DNA from: Streptomyces violens
GTDB taxonomy: Bacteria > Actinomycetota > Actinomycetes > Streptomycetales > Streptomycetaceae
DNA: 64,000 nucleotides
Assembly (NCBI RefSeq): GCF_000717745.1
Contig: NZ_JOBH01000010.1
Coordinates: 248,001-312,000 of the forward strand
Reading direction: 5' to 3'
Part shown: positions 37,090 to 45,093 of the stretch, piece by piece
Position numbering within the stretch: the first letter of the stretch is position 1
How the letters are laid out: the number at the start of each line of letters is the position of its first letter
The notes under the pieces: generated by a model
Seen by the model: only the letters and a program-made list of their open reading frames with translations
Told to the model about the DNA's origin: nothing
Database searches by the model: none
Position numbers and translations under genes: made by a program

Positions 37090-38169
37090 GTGAGCGAGAA
37101 GACCCCGAAGCTGCGTGCGGCGCTGGACGGCGTCCCCACCTACAAGCCCGGGAAGCCGGCCGCCGCGGACGGCCCGGTGGCGTACAAGCTGTCCTCCAAC
37201 GAGAACCCCTACCCGCCGCTGCCCGGCGTGCTGGAGACCGCGGTGGCCGCCGCCGGCGCCTTCAACCGGTACCCGGACATGGCCTGCACCGGGCTGATGG
37301 CGGAGCTGTCGGAGCGGTTCGGGGTGCCGGCCGAGCACCTGGCGACCGGCACCGGCTCGGTGGGCGTGGCCCAGCAGCTGATCCAGGCGACGGCCGGGCC
37401 GGGCGACGAGGTGATCTACGCCTGGCGCTCCTTCGAGGCGTACCCGATCATCACCCAGATCTCCGGCGCCACCTCCGTGCAGGTCCCGTTGGACGACAAC
37501 GAGGTGCACGACCTCGACGCGATGCTCGCGGCCGTCACCGAGCGGACCCGGCTGATCTTCGTGTGCAACCCGAACAACCCCACCGGCACCGTGGTGCGCC
37601 GCGCCGAGCTGGAGCGCTTCCTGGACGCGGTGCCCTCGGACGTACTGATCGTGCTGGACGAGGCGTACCGCGAGTTCATCCGCGACGCCGACGTGCCGGA
37701 CGGCATCGAGCTCTACCGCGACCGCCCGAACGTCTGCGTGCTGCGCACCTTCTCCAAGGCGTACGGGCTCGCCGGGCTGCGGGTGGGCTTCGCGGTGGCG
37801 CACGAGCCGGTCGCGGCGGCGCTGCGCAAGACGGCGGTGCCCTTCGGCGTGAGCCAGCTCGCGCAGGACGCGGCGGTCGCGTCGCTGCGCAGCGAGGACG
37901 CGCTGCTGGAGCGGGTCGACGCGCTGGTGGCCGAGCGGACCCGGGTCGCCAAGGTGCTGACCGATCAGGGCTGGACCGTGCCGGAGTCGCAGGCCAACTT
38001 CGTGTGGCTGCGGCTGGGGGAGCGCACCGTGGACTTCGCGCGGGCGTGCGAACAGGCGGGCGCCGTGGTGCGGCCGTTCCCCGGCGAGGGCGTGCGGGTC
38101 TCGATCGGCGAGACCGAGGGCAACGACATCTTCCTGCAGACGGCCGAGGCGTTCCGCAAGGAGCTGTGA
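37090..38169 (+). CDS. hisC: Histidinol-phosphate-type aminotransferase
   Basis: 359 residues of class I/II PLP aminotransferases, HisC branch: [21 protein letters not shown], and [15 protein letters not shown] with PLP lysine K223. It converts imidazole acetol phosphate to histidinol phosphate, or acts on aromatic amino acids (the Pat variety). It lies outside any his operon, next to the cyd genes, so it may be a second HisC or an aromatic aminotransferase. GTG 37090 has GAGGAGG eight bases upstream. A T-tailed terminator follows. Confidence 0.9.
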   Translation: MSEKTPKLRAALDGVPTYKPGKPAAADGPVAYKLSSNENPYPPLPGVLETAVAAAGAFNRYPDMACTGLMAELSERFGVPAEHLATGTGSVGVAQQLIQATAGPGDEVIYAWRSFEAYPIITQISGATSVQVPLDDNEVHDLDAMLAAVTERTRLIFVCNPNNPTGTVVRRAELERFLDAVPSDVLIVLDEAYREFIRDADVPDGIELYRDRPNVCVLRTFSKAYGLAGLRVGFAVAHEPVAAALRKTAVPFGVSQLAQDAAVASLRSEDALLERVDALVAERTRVAKVLTDQGWTVPESQANFVWLRLGERTVDFARACEQAGAVVRPFPGEGVRVSIGETEGNDIFLQTAEAFRKEL

Positions 38170-38185
38170 CCGGCAGGCGTGAGTG

Positions 38186-38234
38186 CGGCGGGGTGGCCGC
38201 GGTCCTTGTGGGCCGCGGCCACCCCGCCGTTTTT
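38186..38234 (+). terminator. Intrinsic terminator after hisC
   Basis: Perfect 17-bp arms 38186-38202 and 38213-38229 with a ten-base loop, followed by TTTTT. Confidence 0.92.
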
Positions 38235-38266
38235 CTTGGATGCAGCCTTACGCGCCTATGGAGGCG

Positions 38267-38635
38267 TCAGGCGCGCTCCACCCGGACGGGGTCGCCGTCG
38301 CGGACGGTGGCGAGGCGGCGCGGGTCGCCGTCGACGCGGCCGAGGATGTTGCAGGGGGAGGCGAGCCGGGACTCGTCCCCGCGGGAGATGGGCGTCGGGC
38401 CGTACGGCAGGGCCAGCGCGTCGCCGTCGGTCCAGAACGCGACCGTGCCCGGCTCGACGACCTGCTGGGCGCCGGGCTCCAGCGCGGGGGAGACGGGAGT
38501 GGCGAAGTAGACCTCCTCGCCCCAGGTGCGCGCGGTGGAGGCGAGCGGGAGCGCGGCCTCCAGGGCGGTGGTGGTCGGCGTGTCCTCCAGGGTGGCGGTC
38601 AGGTGACCTGCGGGCCATGAGATGCGTATCTGCAT
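38267..38635 (-). CDS. Cyclophilin-like-fold protein
   Basis: 122 residues: MQIRISWPAGHLTATLEDTPTT, then LPLASTARTWGEEVYFATP and the Gly/Pro-rich GDALALPYGPTP. This resembles the small cyclophilin-like family of COG2164 (TM1367-type), whose function is unknown. No Shine-Dalgarno precedes ATG 38635; the upstream TCAACA-ATA-TGTTGA repeat (38646-38660) may be an operator. It is divergent from cydA. Confidence 0.65.
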   Translation of the reverse strand: MQIRISWPAGHLTATLEDTPTTTALEAALPLASTARTWGEEVYFATPVSPALEPGAQQVVEPGTVAFWTDGDALALPYGPTPISRGDESRLASPCNILGRVDGDPRRLATVRDGDPVRVERA

Positions 38636-38770
38636 GGCGTCAAATTCAACAATATGTTGAAGGTCGGCGGAAGAGGGGCCGACGAAAAACGGCGTGTACA
38701 CGTTCACTAACAGCCCGTCCGGCGGCCGTTCGGTAGGCCTTACCGGGGTTTTCCGCACCACGGAATACCG

Positions 38771-38786
38771 CGTGACCACGGTCACG
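38771..38786. promoter_or_regulatory. Crp-like operator upstream of cydA
   Basis: CGTGACCACGGTCACG is a perfect inverted repeat with 7-bp arms. It contains GTGA-N6-TCAC and fits the Streptomyces Crp pattern GTG-N6-GNCAC. It is 151 bp before the cydA start, in the divergent gap. Confidence 0.5.
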
Positions 38787-38835
38787 TACCCCCCGATCCG
38801 CCGGGCGGAAAGCCATGGGCGATAATTGCTTGTGA

Positions 38836-38853
38836 ATGTGAACGCGTTCACAA
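38836..38853. promoter_or_regulatory. Rex operator upstream of cydA
   Basis: ATGTGAACGCGTTCACAA matches the Rex consensus TTGTGAA-N4-TTCACAA at all but the first base. An overlapping half site TTGTGAA lies at 38830-38836. A -10-like GATAAT (38821-38826) is just upstream, so bound Rex would block transcription when NADH is low. Confidence 0.88.
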
Positions 38854-38936
38854 GCACCTCCCTTTTTATCCCTCTTTATGTAGGACAAAAGGTGCGGGAG
38901 GTGTGGCGAGAACGGCGACCGTAAGGAGACATCGAC

Positions 38937-40445
38937 GTGGAACTGGCGTTGGCGCCAGAGACCCTGGCGCGATGGCAATTCGGCATCACGACCGTCTATC
39001 ACTTCCTCTTCGTGCCCCTGACGATCTCTCTCGCCGCCCTGGTGGCCGGACTGGAGACGGCATGGGTCCGCACGGGCAAGGAGCGGTACCTCAAGGCGAC
39101 GAAGTTCTGGGGCAAGCTCTTCCTGATCAACATCGCGATGGGTGTCGTCACCGGCATCGTCCAGGAGTTCCAGTTCGGCATGAACTGGTCCGACTACTCA
39201 CGCTTCGTCGGTGATGTCTTCGGCGCCCCGCTCGCGTTCGAAGCCCTCATCGCGTTCTTCTTCGAGTCCACCTTCATCGGCCTGTGGATCTTCGGCTGGG
39301 ACAAGCTGCCCAAGAAGATCCACTGCTTCTGCATGTGGATGGTCTCGATCGGCACGATCCTGTCGGCGTACTTCATCCTCGCGGCCAACTCCTGGATGCA
39401 GCACCCCACCGGCTACCGGATCAACAAGGCCACCGGGCGCGCGGAGCTGACCGACTTCTGGAAGGTGCTGACGCAGGACACCACCCTGGTCGTCGTCTTC
39501 CACACCCTCACGGCGGCCTTCCTCGCGGGCGGCGCCTTCATCGTCGGCATCGCCGCGTACCACCTGCTGCGCAAGAAGCACGTCAAGGTCATGCGGACCT
39601 CGCTCCGCCTCGGCCTGGTGACGCTGGTCGTGTCCGGCCTGCTCACCGCCGTCAGCGGTGACCTGCTGGGCAAGGTGATGTTCCAGCAGCAGCCGATGAA
39701 GATGGCCTCGGCCGAGGCGCTGTGGGACGGGCAGGCACCCGCGCCCTTCTCGGTCTTCGCCTACGGGGACGTGTCCAAGGGGCACAACACCGTGGAGGTG
39801 GAGATACCCGGCCTGCTCTCGTTCCTCGCCCACGACGACTTCTCCTCGTACGTGCCCGGCATCAACGACGTGAACAAGGCCGAGCAGGAGAAGTACGGGC
39901 CCGGGGACTACCGGCCCAACATCCCGGTCGCCTACTGGGGCTTCCGCTGGATGATCGGCTTCGGTATGGCCTCCTTCGCCCTCGGCGTGGCCGGCCTCTG
40001 GCTCACCCGCAAGAAGTTCTGGCTCTCGCAACGGCTGCGGACGGGGGACGACGAGGTACCGCACCTCGCGCTCACCAAGGACAAGGCGCTCGGGGACGGG
40101 CTCTCCAAGTGGGCCTGGCGGCTCGCCGTGGTCACCCTCGGCTTCCCGCTGATTGCCAGCTCCTGGGGCTGGATCTTCACCGAGATGGGCCGTCAGCCCT
40201 GGGTCGTCTACGGCGTGCTGCGCACCTCCGACGCGGTCTCCCCCGGCGTCTCGCAGGGCGAGGTGATCACCTCGATGGCCGTCTTCACCGCGCTGTACGC
40301 GATCCTCGCCTGGGTCGAGGTCCGGCTGCTCGTCAAGTACGTCAAGGCCGGACCGCAGGAGCTGTCGGAGTCCGACCTCAACCCGCCCACGAAGATCGGC
40401 GGCAATGACAGCGACGCCGACCGGCCGATGGCCTTCTCGTACTAG
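38937..40445 (+). CDS. cydA: Cytochrome bd oxidase subunit I
   Basis: 502 residues, polytopic. Haem ligands are visible: H22 (VYHFLFVPL) for haem b595 and H189 (VVFHTLTAAF) for b558. The conserved acids E102 and E110 of the proton path are in FEALIAFFFE, and GRQPW marks the signature near the C-terminal half. The quinol loop is short, the S-subfamily type. It oxidises menaquinol and reduces O2 with high affinity. GTG 38937 follows AAGGAG. First gene of cydA-cydB-cydCD, controlled by the Rex-like site upstream. Confidence 0.98.
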   Translation: MELALAPETLARWQFGITTVYHFLFVPLTISLAALVAGLETAWVRTGKERYLKATKFWGKLFLINIAMGVVTGIVQEFQFGMNWSDYSRFVGDVFGAPLAFEALIAFFFESTFIGLWIFGWDKLPKKIHCFCMWMVSIGTILSAYFILAANSWMQHPTGYRINKATGRAELTDFWKVLTQDTTLVVVFHTLTAAFLAGGAFIVGIAAYHLLRKKHVKVMRTSLRLGLVTLVVSGLLTAVSGDLLGKVMFQQQPMKMASAEALWDGQAPAPFSVFAYGDVSKGHNTVEVEIPGLLSFLAHDDFSSYVPGINDVNKAEQEKYGPGDYRPNIPVAYWGFRWMIGFGMASFALGVAGLWLTRKKFWLSQRLRTGDDEVPHLALTKDKALGDGLSKWAWRLAVVTLGFPLIASSWGWIFTEMGRQPWVVYGVLRTSDAVSPGVSQGEVITSMAVFTALYAILAWVEVRLLVKYVKAGPQELSESDLNPPTKIGGNDSDADRPMAFSY

Positions 40446-40454
40446 GGGGCAGCT

Positions 40455-41456
40455 GTGCACCTTCATGACGTCTGGTTCGTCCTCATCGCCTTTCTGTGGG
40501 TCGGGTACTTCTTCCTCGAAGGATTCGACTTCGGGATCGGCGTCCTCACCAAGCTGCTCGCCCGTGACCGGAGCGAGCGGCGGGTCCTCATCAACACCAT
40601 CGGCCCGGTCTGGGACGGCAACGAGGTGTGGCTGATCTCCGCGGCGGGCGCGACCTTCGCGGCCTTCCCCGAGTGGTACGCCACGCTCTTCTCGGGCTTC
40701 TACCTGCCGATGCTGCTGATCCTGCTCTGCCTCATCGTGCGCGGTGTGGCCTTCGAGTACCGCCACAAGCGGGACGAGGAGCGCTGGCAGAAGAACTGGG
40801 AGAACGCGATCTTCTGGACCTCGCTGCTCACTCCGGTGCTGTGGGGAGTGATCTTCGGCAACATCGTCGGGGGCGTGAAGATCGACGCCGACAAGAACTA
40901 CGCCGGGACCCCGCTCGATCTGCTGAACCCGTACGCGATCCTCGGCGGCCTGGCCATGCTGGCGCTGTTCACCTTCCACGGCGCGGTCTTCGCCTCGCTG
41001 AAGACGGTGGGCTCCATCCGGGAGCGGGCGCGCGTCACGGCCTCGTTCCTCGGCATGATCGCCATGGGGCTGGCGCTCGCCTTCATGGTCTGGACGCAGA
41101 TCGACACGGGCGACGGCAAGAGCGTGGTCGCGCTGGTCGTGGCGGCGGTCGCGCTGCTCGCCGCGCTGGCGGCGAACATGTTCGGACGGGAAGGCTGGTC
41201 CTTCGCGTTCTCCGGCGTCACCATCGCGGCGCTGATCGTGATGCTGTTCCTGACGCTCTTCCCGAACGTCATGCCGTCCTCGCTGAACGAGAGCTGGAAC
41301 CTCACGGTCAGCAACTCCGCGTCCAGCCCGTACACCCTGAAGATCATGACTTGGTGCGCAGCCATCGCGGCCCCGCTCGTGATGCTCTACCAGGGCTGGA
41401 CGTACTGGGTGTTCCGCAAGCGCATCGGCACGCAGCACATCGCCGACGCGCACTGA
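40455..41456 (+). CDS. cydB: Cytochrome bd oxidase subunit II
   Basis: 333 residues, eight or nine membrane helices. It starts MHLHDVWFVLIAFLWVGYFFLEGFDFG and contains GPVWDGNEVWLI, both CydB signatures; D and E residues here lie near the oxygen or proton channel. GTG 40455 lies nine bases after the cydA stop, so the two are coupled. Pairs with CydA in the membrane. Confidence 0.97.
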   Translation: MHLHDVWFVLIAFLWVGYFFLEGFDFGIGVLTKLLARDRSERRVLINTIGPVWDGNEVWLISAAGATFAAFPEWYATLFSGFYLPMLLILLCLIVRGVAFEYRHKRDEERWQKNWENAIFWTSLLTPVLWGVIFGNIVGGVKIDADKNYAGTPLDLLNPYAILGGLAMLALFTFHGAVFASLKTVGSIRERARVTASFLGMIAMGLALAFMVWTQIDTGDGKSVVALVVAAVALLAALAANMFGREGWSFAFSGVTIAALIVMLFLTLFPNVMPSSLNESWNLTVSNSASSPYTLKIMTWCAAIAAPLVMLYQGWTYWVFRKRIGTQHIADAH

Positions 41457-41484
41457 CCCCCTTCCGTTACGCACGCCAGGACGG

Positions 41485-44400
41485 ATGTTTCACGTGAAAC
41501 CGATCGACCCGCGCCTGCTTCGGTACGCCCGTGCCACCCGGTTCTTCCTCGCCGCGGTGGTGATGCTCGGCCTTGCCGGAGCGGGCCTGGTCATCGGCCA
41601 GGCGATGCTCATCGCCGAGGTCGTCGTCGGCGCGTTCCAGCGCGACCTCGACCTCGGCGGCCTGAGCACGCCGCTCCTGCTGCTCGCGCTGGTCTCGGTC
41701 GGCCGGGGGCTGGTCTCCTGGCTGACCGAACTGGCCGCGCATCGGGCGAGCGCGGCAGTGAAGTCCGAACTGCGCACCCGGCTGCTGGAGAAGGCGACCG
41801 GGCTCGGCCCGTCGTGGCTCGGTACCCAGCGGACCGGCGAGCTCACCACCCTCGCCACCCGCGGCATCGACGCGCTGGACGACTACTTCGCGCGCTACCT
41901 CCCGCAGCTCGGCCTCGCGGTCGTCGTACCCGTCGCCGTGCTCGTCCGCATCGTGACCGGCGACTGGATCTCCGCCGCGACCATCGTCGTCACGCTCCCG
42001 CTCATCCCGCTGTTCATGATCCTCATCGGCTGGGCGACCCAGTCGCGGATGGACCGGCAGTGGAAGCTGCTGAGCCGGCTGTCCGGCCACTTCCTCGACG
42101 TCGTCGCGGGACTGCCCACGCTGAAGGTCTTCGGCCGGGCCAAGGCCCAGGCGGACGCGATCCGCACCATCACCGGCGAGTACCGCCGGGCCACGCTGCG
42201 CACACTGCGCATCGCCTTCCTGTCCTCCTTCGCCCTGGAACTGCTCTCCACGATCTCGGTCGCGCTGGTCGCGGTCGGTGTCGGTATGCGGCTCGTCCAC
42301 GGCGACCTCGACCTGTCCACCGGGCTGATGGTGCTGATCCTGGCGCCCGAGGCCTATCTGCCGCTGCGGCAGGTGGGCGCGCAGTACCACGCGGCGGCCG
42401 AGGGGCTGGCGGCCGCCGAGGAGATCTTCGCGGTACTGGAGACCGAAGCGGCGGCCGGCCACGGCGGTACACGCGAGGCGCCCGCCGGCACCGGGATCGT
42501 CGTGGACGGCCTGGTCGTACGCCACCCCGGGCGCCCCGAACCCTCCCTCGCGCAGACGTCGTTCGAGGTCGCGGCGGGAGAGACGGTGGCGCTCACGGGC
42601 CCGTCCGGTGCCGGCAAGACCACGTTGCTGAACGTCCTCCTCGGCTTCACCGCACCGGCGGCGGGCCGGGTGCTGATCGACGGCGTGGACCTCACCGACC
42701 TCTCCCCCGGCGACTGGCGCAGCCGTATCGCCTGGGTGCCGCAGCACCCGTACCTCTTCGCCGGCACGGTCGCCGAGAACGTGCGGCTGGCCCGGCCGGA
42801 CGCCGACGACGCGGCGGTGCGGGCCGCACTGCGCGACGCCGGCGCGCTCGGCTTCGTCGACGCGCTCCCCGACGGCCCCGACACCCGGCTCGGCGAGTCC
42901 GGCGCCGGCCTCTCCGCCGGCCAGCGCCAACGACTCGCGCTCGCCCGCGCGTTCCTCGCCGACCGCCCGGTACTCCTGCTCGACGAGCCCACCGCGAACC
43001 TCGACGGCGCGACCGAGGAGTCCGTAGTGGACGCGGTAAGCCGCCTGTCGGAGGGCCGCACGGTCCTCCTGGTGGCCCACCGCCCGGCCTTGCTGCAGGC
43101 GGCGGACCGAGTCGTCCACCTCGCCGCCGGACACCGCAACGCACCTGCACCCGCCGTGACAACGGGAGGGGCCGGGGCGGAGGGGGCCGTCGCCGGACGA
43201 CAGGCGAAGCAGTCCGACGACCACCCCCGGAGCCCCGGCACCGACCACGACGCCGAGACGCAGGCGCAGGCCCCCGCGCTGGCCCGCCTCCGGCGACTGG
43301 CCCGCGCCCACCGCAGCCGCTTCGCCCTCGCGCTGCTGCTCGGCAGCTGCGCGCTGGGCAGTGCCGTAGGCCTGATGGCCACCTCCGGTTGGCTGATCTC
43401 CCGGGCCTCGCAGCAGCCGCCGGTGCTGTACCTGATGGTCGCCGTCACCGCGACCCGCGCGTTCGGCATCGGCCGGGCCGTCTTCCGGTACGCCGAGCGG
43501 CTGGTCGCGCACGACGCGGTGTTCCGGATGCTGGCGGACGTGCGCGTGGCGGCCTACCGGCGGCTGGAAAAGCTCGCGCCCGCCGGGCTGCGCGACCGCA
43601 GCCGCGGCGACCTGCTGTCCCGGCTGGTCGCGGACGTGGACGCCGGGCAGGACTACTTCCTGCGCTGGCTGCTGCCGGCGGGCGCGGCCGTCGTGGTCGG
43701 CGCGGGTTCGGCCGGGTTCACCGCCTGGCTGCTGCCCGAGGCCGGCGCGGTGCTCGCCGCCGGGCTGCTGCTGGCGGGCGTCGTCGTACCGCTGGCGTCC
43801 GGCGCGCTGGCGCGGCGGGCCGAGCGGCGGCTGGCCCCGGCCCGCGGCGTGCTCTCCGCGCGCGTCGTCGACCTCCTCACCGGTACGGCCGAACTCACGG
43901 TCGCGGGCGCGCTGCGGGAGCGGCTGGCCGGCACCCGGCGCGCGGACCGCGACCTGACGGCGGTGGCCTCCCGGTCCGCCGCGGCGGCCGGTGCCGGCGC
44001 CGGGCTGATCGCGCTGCTGACCGGACTGACCGTCGCGGCCGCCGCGGTCGTCGGCGTACAGGCCGTGCACGACGGGCGGTTGAACGGGGTGAGCCTGGCG
44101 GCGGTCGTACTGACGCCGCTGGCCGCGTTCGAGGCGGTCGCCGGGCTGCCGCTGGCCGTGCAGTACCGGCAGCGCACCCGCCGCGCCGCCGAGCGGGTCT
44201 TCGAGGTACTGGACGCGCCGGCGCCGGTCAGCGAGCCGGCCGAGCCGGTGGCGGTACCGGAGTCGCCGTTCCCGGTGGTGGTGAGCGGGCTGACGGCCCG
44301 GCACCCCGGGCAGGCGCGGCCGGCGCTCGACGGGGTGGGCTTCACGCTCGCGCCCGGCCGCCGGATCGCGGTCGTCGGCCCGTCGGGCTCGGGCAAGACC

Positions 44401-45027
44401 ACGCTCGCGCAGGTGCTGCTGCGCTTCCTGGACCGTGAGTCCGGTGCGTACACCCTCGGCGGGGTGGACGCGCAGCAGGCGGACGGCGACGCGGTACGGC
44501 GGCTGGTCGGGCTGTGCGCGCAGGACGCGCACCTCTTCGACAGCTCGGTGCGGGAGAACCTGCGGCTGGCCCGGCCGGACGCCGACGAGGCGGCCCTCTG
44601 GGCGGCGCTGGCGGGCGCCCGGCTCGCGGACTGGGTGCGTGGGCTGCCGGACGGGCTGGACACGCTGGTCGGCGAGCACGGCGCGCGGCTGTCCGGCGGG
44701 CAGCGGCAGCGTCTCGCGCTGGCCCGTGCGCTGCTCGCGGACTTCCCCGTGCTGGTGCTGGACGAGCCGGCCGAGCACCTGGACCTGGCCACCGCCGACG
44801 CGCTGACCGCCGACCTGCTGGAGGTGACCAGCGGCCGGACGACGGTCCTGATCACGCACCGGCTGGCCGGTCTGGAGGCGGTCGACGAGATCCTCGTACT
44901 GGACCGCGGGCGCGTGGTGCAGCGCGGCCCGTACGAGGAGCTGGCCGCGGCCGACGGACCGTTCCGGCGGATGCGGGACCGGGAGCGGGCGACGGACGCG
45001 CGGTACGCCGCGGCGGCCCGCCCCTAG
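41485..45027 (+). CDS. cydCD: Fused CydD-CydC ABC exporter for cytochrome bd assembly
   Basis: 1180 residues; a CydD half (1-550) and CydC half (about 600-1180) joined by a Pro/Thr/Ala-rich linker. Each half has six membrane helices and an ATPase: Walker A GPSGAGKTT at 372 and GPSGSGKTT at 965; signatures LSAGQRQ and LSGGQRQ near 476 and 1069. The E. coli CydDC exports cysteine and glutathione and is needed for bd maturation; the fusion is common in actinobacteria. ATG 41485 lies against a parS site whose bases encode residues FHVK; GTG 41494 inside that site is an alternative start with a better-spaced AGGA. Confidence 0.95.
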   Translation: MFHVKPIDPRLLRYARATRFFLAAVVMLGLAGAGLVIGQAMLIAEVVVGAFQRDLDLGGLSTPLLLLALVSVGRGLVSWLTELAAHRASAAVKSELRTRLLEKATGLGPSWLGTQRTGELTTLATRGIDALDDYFARYLPQLGLAVVVPVAVLVRIVTGDWISAATIVVTLPLIPLFMILIGWATQSRMDRQWKLLSRLSGHFLDVVAGLPTLKVFGRAKAQADAIRTITGEYRRATLRTLRIAFLSSFALELLSTISVALVAVGVGMRLVHGDLDLSTGLMVLILAPEAYLPLRQVGAQYHAAAEGLAAAEEIFAVLETEAAAGHGGTREAPAGTGIVVDGLVVRHPGRPEPSLAQTSFEVAAGETVALTGPSGAGKTTLLNVLLGFTAPAAGRVLIDGVDLTDLSPGDWRSRIAWVPQHPYLFAGTVAENVRLARPDADDAAVRAALRDAGALGFVDALPDGPDTRLGESGAGLSAGQRQRLALARAFLADRPVLLLDEPTANLDGATEESVVDAVSRLSEGRTVLLVAHRPALLQAADRVVHLAAGHRNAPAPAVTTGGAGAEGAVAGRQAKQSDDHPRSPGTDHDAETQAQAPALARLRRLARAHRSRFALALLLGSCALGSAVGLMATSGWLISRASQQPPVLYLMVAVTATRAFGIGRAVFRYAERLVAHDAVFRMLADVRVAAYRRLEKLAPAGLRDRSRGDLLSRLVADVDAGQDYFLRWLLPAGAAVVVGAGSAGFTAWLLPEAGAVLAAGLLLAGVVVPLASGALARRAERRLAPARGVLSARVVDLLTGTAELTVAGALRERLAGTRRADRDLTAVASRSAAAAGAGAGLIALLTGLTVAAAAVVGVQAVHDGRLNGVSLAAVVLTPLAAFEAVAGLPLAVQYRQRTRRAAERVFEVLDAPAPVSEPAEPVAVPESPFPVVVSGLTARHPGQARPALDGVGFTLAPGRRIAVVGPSGSGKTTLAQVLLRFLDRESGAYTLGGVDAQQADGDAVRRLVGLCAQDAHLFDSSVRENLRLARPDADEAALWAALAGARLADWVRGLPDGLDTLVGEHGARLSGGQRQRLALARALLADFPVLVLDEPAEHLDLATADALTADLLEVTSGRTTVLITHRLAGLEAVDEILVLDRGRVVQRGPYEELAAADGPFRRMRDRERATDARYAAAARP
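41487..41500. promoter_or_regulatory. parS site overlapping the start of cydCD
   Basis: Perfect GTTTCACGTGAAAC beginning at the last base of ATG 41485. It is the only site of the eleven that reads through coding sequence. Confidence 0.9.
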
Positions 45028-45093
45028 GGCAGCGGGCGAGCCGTGCAACGGCCGCGACTTTCCCTGACAAAAAGGACTTACTAGGCTCGGGGC

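Noticed and set aside
39198..41474. 758-residue minus-strand frame over cydA and cydB
   Set aside because: It is antisense to both cyd genes, has repetitive Glu/Asp/Arg composition and shows no family motif.
41467..45048. 1193-residue open frame on the minus strand
   Set aside because: It lies fully antisense to cydCD, is Arg/Gly/Gln-rich with no recognisable domain, and results from high GC content that removes stop codons.
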